Below, in pieces: positions 6,262 to 10,065 of a stretch of 10,065 nucleotides of DNA (positions are counted from its first letter, which is position 1; each line of letters begins with the position of its first letter). The stretch comes from JAKPUX01 sp964436305. Its GTDB lineage: Bacteria > Zhuqueibacterota > Zhuqueibacteria > Residuimicrobiales > Residuimicrobiaceae. A model generated the notes under the pieces. The model searched no databases. It saw nothing but the letters and a program-made list of their open reading frames with translations, and was not told the origin of the DNA. The stretch spans positions 1 to 10,065 of the forward strand of contig CAYTCI010000111.1 in the NCBI GenBank assembly GCA_964436305.1, given 5' to 3'. Position numbers and translations under genes: made by a program.

Positions 6262-6277
6262 TGCAACCAACCTGCCG
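6262..6277 (-). promoter_or_regulatory. Candidate sigma-54 promoter upstream of the STAS operon
   Basis: On the minus strand CGGCAGG (6277-6271), four bases, then TTGCA (6266-6262) fits the sigma-54 consensus TGGCACG-N4-TTGCA. The GG and GC dinucleotides have exactly the required 10-base separation, and the -24 element has two mismatches outside GG. Start would be near 6251, giving a leader of about 145 bases. The gene just upstream encodes a sigma-54 activator, which makes the match more believable. A single match of this length can arise by chance. Confidence 0.4.
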
Positions 6278-6324
6278 CAGAACGGGCCGGAATGGCGGGA
6301 AAAGACATTATTATCAAAGAGATT

Positions 6325-6334
6325 AGGGCGCCCT
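6325..6334. repeat. Ten-base palindrome AGGGCGCCCT
   Basis: AGGGCGCCCT is a perfect palindrome in the gap after the response regulator gene. It lies about 75-85 bases upstream of the start predicted from the sigma-54 candidate, a distance usual for sigma-54 activator sites. It could equally be a chance GC-rich palindrome. Confidence 0.3.
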
Positions 6335-6352
6335 TGAATTCTGCAAGACCGC

Positions 6353-7684
6353 CTAGAGCCGGTACTTCTTGCGTTTGCGCCAGAGCGTAGCCGGATCGAT
6401 GCCAAGGATGCGCGCCGCTTCATCGTAATCCTGGGCATGCTCCAGGACCTGGATGATGTGGCGTTTCTCCACCTCCTCGAGCGAGAGGGCATAGACCGGT
6501 GTGTGGTCCGCGTGCTGCACCTCCTCCGGCAGGTGGGAGAGCTCGATCGTGCCGCCGCCGGCCAGCAGCACCGCCCGTTCCATGACGTTTTCCAGCTCGC
6601 GGACATTGCCGAACCAGCGGTAGAGGCGCAGCGCCTTCATCGCCTCGATCGTGATCTCGGCCGCGGGTTCCTTGCCGAATTTGCGGATGAAGTGGTGGAC
6701 CAGCAGGGGGATGTCCTCGGGCCGCTGGCGCAAGGCAGTCGCCTTGAGGCGCACGGCATTGAGACGGTAAAAGAGATCGTCGCGGAAGCTGCCCTCGCGC
6801 AGGGCCTCGTCGAGGTCGCGGTTGGTGGCGGCGATGATGCGGACATCGACCTTGCGGGTCACACTCTCGCCGACCCGTTCAAACTCCTTGCTCTGGATGA
6901 CGCGCAGCAGTTTGGCCTGGATCGCCGGCGAGATCTCGGCCACCTCGTCGAGGAAGATGGTGCCGCCGTCGGCGAGCTCGAAGCGGCCCTGGCGGTCGCG
7001 GGTGGCGCCGGTGAAGGCGCCCTTGATATGGCCAAAGAGTTCGCTCTCGAGCAGTTCCTCGGGCAGGGCGGCACAATTGATCTTGACAAAGGGCTTGTCG
7101 GCGCGAGCGCTGCGGTTGTGGATGAAATGAGCGATCAGTTCCTTGCCGGTGCCGCTTTCGCCCTCGATCAGGACGCTCATGGTGCTGTCGGCAAGGCGGC
7201 CGGCCAGCTCGAGCAGGGCGAGCATCTCGGCATTGCGGGTGATGAACTCGCCGGTCGCCGGCACCTGGACCATCTGCTCGCGCAGGGTGCGCACCTCGCT
7301 GGCCAGCTGGTGGTGTTCCCACGCCTTCTGGGCGAAGATCTGCAGTTCCTTGAGGTCGAAAGGTTTTTGCAGGTAGTGATAGGCCCCTTTCTTGACGGCC
7401 TCGACCGCACTGTCGATGGTGCCGTGCGCGGTGATGATCACCACCGTCAGATTCGGGCTGAGGCGGCGGAGGCGCTCGAGCATCTCCATTCCGTCGATGG
7501 GCTGCATCCGCAAATCGACGAAGGCCAGATCGAACTGCTCCCGGGCGGCGATCTCGAGGGCGTCCTGCGGCCGGGAGGTAAGGGTGACGGTAAAGCCGAT
7601 CGACTCGAGGCTGATGCCGATGGTCTTGAGGATATGCAGCTCATCATCGATGACCAGCACGCGCGCAGCGGGGTGGCTGTTCAT
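6353..7684 (-). CDS. NtrC/AlgB-family sigma-54 response regulator
   Basis: This 443-residue protein has three parts. The receiver (about 7-120) has the acidic pair Asp13/Asp14, phosphoacceptor Asp57, Thr85 and Lys107. The AAA+ domain (about 144-385) has Walker A GESGTGKE at 175-182, the sigma-54 loop GAFTGA at 222-227, Walker B FLDE at 244-247 and RDDLFYRL with its arginine finger at 301-308. The C-terminal Fis-type helix-turn-helix is at about 403-441 (DEAARILGIDPATLWRKRKK). When phosphorylated it should oligomerise and open sigma-54 promoters. The tail closely resembles AlgB. The usual WPGNVREL is WFGNVREL here (356-363). The ATG overlaps the kinase stop as ATGA, with GGAGG five bases upstream. 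The candidate sigma-54 promoter directly downstream is a possible target, by inference. Confidence 0.95.
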   Translation of the reverse strand: MNSHPAARVLVIDDELHILKTIGISLESIGFTVTLTSRPQDALEIAAREQFDLAFVDLRMQPIDGMEMLERLRRLSPNLTVVIITAHGTIDSAVEAVKKGAYHYLQKPFDLKELQIFAQKAWEHHQLASEVRTLREQMVQVPATGEFITRNAEMLALLELAGRLADSTMSVLIEGESGTGKELIAHFIHNRSARADKPFVKINCAALPEELLESELFGHIKGAFTGATRDRQGRFELADGGTIFLDEVAEISPAIQAKLLRVIQSKEFERVGESVTRKVDVRIIAATNRDLDEALREGSFRDDLFYRLNAVRLKATALRQRPEDIPLLVHHFIRKFGKEPAAEITIEAMKALRLYRWFGNVRELENVMERAVLLAGGGTIELSHLPEEVQHADHTPVYALSLEEVEKRHIIQVLEHAQDYDEAARILGIDPATLWRKRKKYRL

Positions 7685-9519
7685 GGATTCCTCCGCAGCG
7701 GAAGGGTGAAGTAAAAGGCGCTGCCCTGCCCCGGAGCGCTCTCCACCCAGATGCGCCCGCCGTGGGCATCGACGACCTGCCGGGCGATCGCCAGGCCGAG
7801 GCCGACGCTGCCGGGCGTGGTTTCGCTCTCCTTTTTGACCTGGACGAACTTGTCGAAGATGGTCGTCTGGGCCTCGACGGGGATGCCGGAGCCGGTATCG
7901 GTCACCGAGATCAGCAATTCCTCGGCGCCGGCGGTGGCGCGGATCTCGACCCGGCCGCCCTGCGGGGTGTGGCGCAGTGCGTTATTGAGCAGGTTGGTGA
8001 TCACATAGCTGAGCTGCTGCGGATCGCCGAACAAAGGCGGCAATTCCTCGAGGCTGCAGATCAGGGTGATGCCCTTCTCCTCGAAGGGCAGCTGCAGCGG
8101 CCCGAGGGTTTCGTTGACCATTTTGGCGAAATCCATCGGCACCATCTGCATCTGGTAATGGCCGGTCTCGAGGCGGGAGAGGTCGAGCAGTTCGCGTATC
8201 AGTTTGGTCAAGCGGCTGCAGTCGAGTTTGGCGTTGGTCAGCAGTTCGCGTTGGCGCTGGCTGACCGGGCCGAGCAGCTCCTGGTTGAGGATGTCGATGG
8301 TCATGTTGATCGAGGTCAGGGGGGTGCGGAATTCGTGCGAGACGGTGGCGATGAACTCGGTCTTGAGGCGTTCGAGGTCCTTGAAGCGGGTGACGTCCTC
8401 AAAGAGGGTTACGATGCCCTGGTTGCGCCCGAGTTCGTCGACGATGATGGTCTGGCGCGGGCGGTAGTAGGTGGCGCCGTTGCCATTCTCCATCTTGAGA
8501 AGAAAGTCGCTGTGGGCGGTTTCGCGCAGCTGGAGCTCGTTGCTCTGCAGCAGACGGCGGAGTTTTCTGTTCTTGACGACCTCGGCGACCGGTCGGCCGG
8601 CGAGGTCGCCGGGGGGGATGCCGAGCATGGCGGCGGCAGCCAGGTTGATCAGCACGAGGGTGTGATCGGCGTCGGTGACGATGAGGGGTTCGGCGATGCT
8701 GGCGACGATGGTTTCGGACTTGACCTTTTCAGCGATGAGCTGATGGATATTCATCTCTTCGTAGATGCGCAGGCGTTCGGTCATCTTGTTGAATTCGCTC
8801 GAGAGCTCGGCGAATTCGTCGTTGCTGGTGATATCGATCTTTTGGTTGAGCTGGCCGCGGCTGATCAGGCGGATGGTGCGGGCCAGCGCGGCGGCGGGTT
8901 TGATGACGTTGCGCGAGACCTGGGCATTGGACCAGAAGGCGAAAAAGAGGGCCAGCGCGGCGGAGGTGCAGACCAGGAGGATGCTGTGGTTCATGGCTTC
9001 ACGGGTCATCTCGACGGTCCGGGTGGAGAGGGACTGGTTGAGTTCGATGACGCGCAGGCACTGGCTGCGCAGCCGCTGTTCGATCGGCACGACGCTGTCC
9101 ATGTGAAAGGGGCGGGCGAGCGGGCTGTTATCGCGGCAGAGGCGGTAAAAGGCCTCCGAGTTGGTGAGGTAGACGCGATAGACGTACATGATGCTGTCGA
9201 GGATGGCGGCATCCGGTACCGGGAGGCTGGCATCGAGGGCACGCTGGTACCAGTTGAGGAAGCGGTCGCGGCTGCCCTGGTAGCTGGCATAGGCGAGGTT
9301 GACATCGCCGCGCAGCATCAGGGTCTGGTCCTGGATCTGTTCGTCGAGGGCCTTGAGCATGTTCTGGCTGGCGACCGCGGTCGGGATGTTCTCCTCGAGC
9401 AGGGGGGTTATCGAGCGGCTGATGCGGAAAAAGCTGATGACGGCGATCAGGCTGAGCACCAGAATGATGGCCACCAGGGTGTAGTAACCGGCGCCGATTT
9501 TAAATCGCAGACTGGACAT
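7681..9519 (-). CDS. Membrane histidine kinase, KinB-like (HAMP-PAS-HisKA-HATPase)
   Basis: This 612-residue kinase has TM1 at about 12-33, a helical periplasmic sensor of about 145 residues (34-177), TM2 at about 178-197 and a HAMP domain (about 200-255). A PAS domain follows (about 262-378). HisKA has SHEFRTP with phospho-accepting His395. The HATPase has the N-box NLLNNALRH (509-517), G1 DTGSGIP (541-547) and G2 GLGLAI (573-578). All catalytic motifs are intact, so it should phosphorylate the regulator whose start codon overlaps its stop. The layout matches KinB, partner of AlgB. The ATG at 9519 is preferred; a TTG at 9561 would add 14 unlikely residues and span the promoter. The sensor has no recognised ligand site; a four-helix bundle is inferred from its helical character. 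Confidence 0.95.
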   Translation of the reverse strand: MSSLRFKIGAGYYTLVAIILVLSLIAVISFFRISRSITPLLEENIPTAVASQNMLKALDEQIQDQTLMLRGDVNLAYASYQGSRDRFLNWYQRALDASLPVPDAAILDSIMYVYRVYLTNSEAFYRLCRDNSPLARPFHMDSVVPIEQRLRSQCLRVIELNQSLSTRTVEMTREAMNHSILLVCTSAALALFFAFWSNAQVSRNVIKPAAALARTIRLISRGQLNQKIDITSNDEFAELSSEFNKMTERLRIYEEMNIHQLIAEKVKSETIVASIAEPLIVTDADHTLVLINLAAAAMLGIPPGDLAGRPVAEVVKNRKLRRLLQSNELQLRETAHSDFLLKMENGNGATYYRPRQTIIVDELGRNQGIVTLFEDVTRFKDLERLKTEFIATVSHEFRTPLTSINMTIDILNQELLGPVSQRQRELLTNAKLDCSRLTKLIRELLDLSRLETGHYQMQMVPMDFAKMVNETLGPLQLPFEEKGITLICSLEELPPLFGDPQQLSYVITNLLNNALRHTPQGGRVEIRATAGAEELLISVTDTGSGIPVEAQTTIFDKFVQVKKESETTPGSVGLGLAIARQVVDAHGGRIWVESAPGQGSAFYFTLPLRRNP

Positions 9520-9526
9520 AATGGGC

Positions 9527-9555
9527 AATATACCTTTTTTTGCACCCTTAATCAA
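9527..9555 (-). promoter_or_regulatory. Sigma-70 promoter for the two-component operon
   Basis: On the minus strand TTGATT (9555-9550), 17 bases, then TATATT (9532-9527) gives a fair sigma-70 promoter (4 of 6 and 5 of 6). The start would fall near 9520, at or next to the kinase ATG at 9519. No good Shine-Dalgarno sequence stands at normal distance from that ATG, so the mRNA may be leaderless. Confidence 0.45.
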
Positions 9556-9580
9556 GCACAATGTCGGGCGTAAAAAATCC

Positions 9581-9609
9581 TTGACAATCAGGCTGATATT
9601 TAGTAAAAT
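9581..9609 (+). promoter_or_regulatory. Near-consensus sigma-70 promoter for the LacI-family gene
   Basis: TTGACA (9581-9586) is a perfect -35 box, the spacer is exactly 17 bases, and TAAAAT (9604-9609) is a 5-of-6 -10 box. Transcription should begin near 9616, leaving a leader of about 94 bases before the TTG start at 9710. Confidence 0.8.
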
Positions 9610-9623
9610 GAGGGCGCAAGCTT

Positions 9624-9635
9624 GGAAGCGCTTCC
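9624..9635. promoter_or_regulatory. LacI-family operator, likely autoregulatory
   Basis: GGAAGCGCTTCC is a perfect 12-base palindrome with the central CG and AAGCGCTT core typical of LacI/GalR-family operators. It starts about 8 bases after the predicted transcription start, where a bound repressor would block the promoter. The gene downstream encodes a LacI-family protein, so negative autoregulation is the natural reading. Confidence 0.7.
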
Positions 9636-9709
9636 TATTCTGTTCCGGAGGCAGCGGGCCGGGGAGGGACTTTCACTGCAGCTCAACAGGCAACCGATCG
9701 GAGAGCGGA

Positions 9710-10065
9710 TTGGCAGCGACCATCTACGATGTGGCGAAAAAGGCAGGGGTGGGTATAGGCACGGTCTCACGCGCCATCAATAACAGCCCGCATATCAACT
9801 CCCACACCCGGGCGCGCATCCTCCGCATCGCCGAGGAACTCCACTACCAGCCCCACGCCCTCGCCCAAAGCCTGGCCCGCAAAAAAACCAATACCATCGC
9901 CTCTGTCGTCCCCTTCTTCACCAACTATTTTTTCGTTGAACTCCTTAAAAGCGTACAGCACGCCATCTCCCGCTCCCATTTTGATCTGATCCTCTACAGC
10001 GTCGACCGCATGAACCGCCGTGACAGCACCCTCGACCGTGTTCTGGCCGAACGGCGCTGCGACGG
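9710..10065 (+). CDS. LacI/GalR-family repressor, N-terminal part, cut by window edge
   Basis: Reading from a TTG at 9710 gives 118 codons open to the window end. Residues 4-23 (IYDVAKKAGVGIGTVSRAIN) form the LacI helix-turn-helix. A second part, THTRARILRIAEELHYQPHALAQSL-like at about 32-56, includes the hinge helix. From about 60 the effector domain begins (TIASVVPFFTNYFFVELLKSV, then FDLILYSVD), as in periplasmic-binding-like sugar sensors. TTG is chosen because there is no in-frame ATG or GTG near the domain start and GGAG lies six bases before it. A near-consensus promoter and an operator palindrome stand upstream, so it probably represses itself. Its sugar or other effector and its other targets cannot be read from the part seen. 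It is transcribed away from the kinase gene. Confidence 0.92.
   Translation, partial: MAATIYDVAKKAGVGIGTVSRAINNSPHINSHTRARILRIAEELHYQPHALAQSLARKKTNTIASVVPFFTNYFFVELLKSVQHAISRSHFDLILYSVDRMNRRDSTLDRVLAERRCD

Noticed and set aside
6437..7714. Plus-strand open frame of 425 codons opposite the response regulator
   Set aside because: It is the complement of a canonical NtrC-family gene and shows no domain of its own.
7762..9573. Long plus-strand open frame of about 600 codons opposite the histidine kinase
   Set aside because: It mirrors the kinase gene, whose domains are all intact. The translation is rich in Gly, Asp, Val and Leu repeats without a domain, as expected from the complement of GC-rich codons.
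1..10065. CRISPR array, tRNA, rRNA, insertion sequence or prophage
   Set aside because: No regularly spaced repeats, no tRNA-like cloverleaf, no transposase or phage gene and no flanking target duplications were seen.

Overview
The window is a GC-rich bacterial stretch with one long run of genes on the minus strand and the start of one gene on the plus strand at the right edge. Its style fits a Gram-negative bacterium, tentatively from the FCB group (Bacteroidota / Calditrichota / KSB1-like). The reasons are two tandem ExbD proteins, a TonB, a PstS-like lipoprotein, a large secreted TPR protein, NtrC-type two-component genes and use of TTG starts. No ribosomal or other marker gene is present, so the lineage is an inference.

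Region A (9519 down to 6353, minus strand) holds a two-component pair. A membrane histidine kinase (HAMP, PAS, HisKA, HATPase) is followed, with a 4-base ATGA overlap, by an NtrC/AlgB-family sigma-54 activator (receiver, AAA+ with GAFTGA, Fis-type HTH). Their architecture and C-terminal sequence resemble the KinB/AlgB pair of Pseudomonas.

Region B (6352 to 6107) is a 246-bp gap, the main regulatory stretch. It contains a strong extended -10 sigma-70 promoter, a candidate sigma-54 promoter further upstream and several small dyads.

Region C (6106 to 1, minus strand) looks like one operon of nine genes. In transcription order these are: STAS-domain protein, ExbB/TolQ-like channel protein, ExbD, a second ExbD, TonB, a 74-residue two-helix membrane protein, a PstS-like lipoprotein, a secreted TPR protein of about 550 residues, and a PsbP-like lipoprotein cut by the window edge. 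Gaps are 7 to 46 bases and one pair overlaps. No phosphate permease, ATPase or TonB-dependent receptor is in the window. The best reading is a proton-motive-force-driven envelope machine (ExbB/ExbD/TonB) with its own periplasmic binding lipoprotein and TPR partner, and a STAS protein as possible cytoplasmic regulator. The PstS-like protein appears to have lost two canonical phosphate-contact residues, so phosphate may not be its ligand.

Region D (9520 to 9709) is a divergent intergenic region. It carries a near-consensus plus-strand promoter and a perfect LacI-type palindrome just after the expected transcription start. A LacI-family repressor that starts with TTG (9710 to the window end) follows. 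A minus-strand promoter here would give the kinase a nearly leaderless mRNA.

No RNA gene, CRISPR array, insertion sequence or other mobile element was seen. No gene-free stretch exceeds 300 bases.
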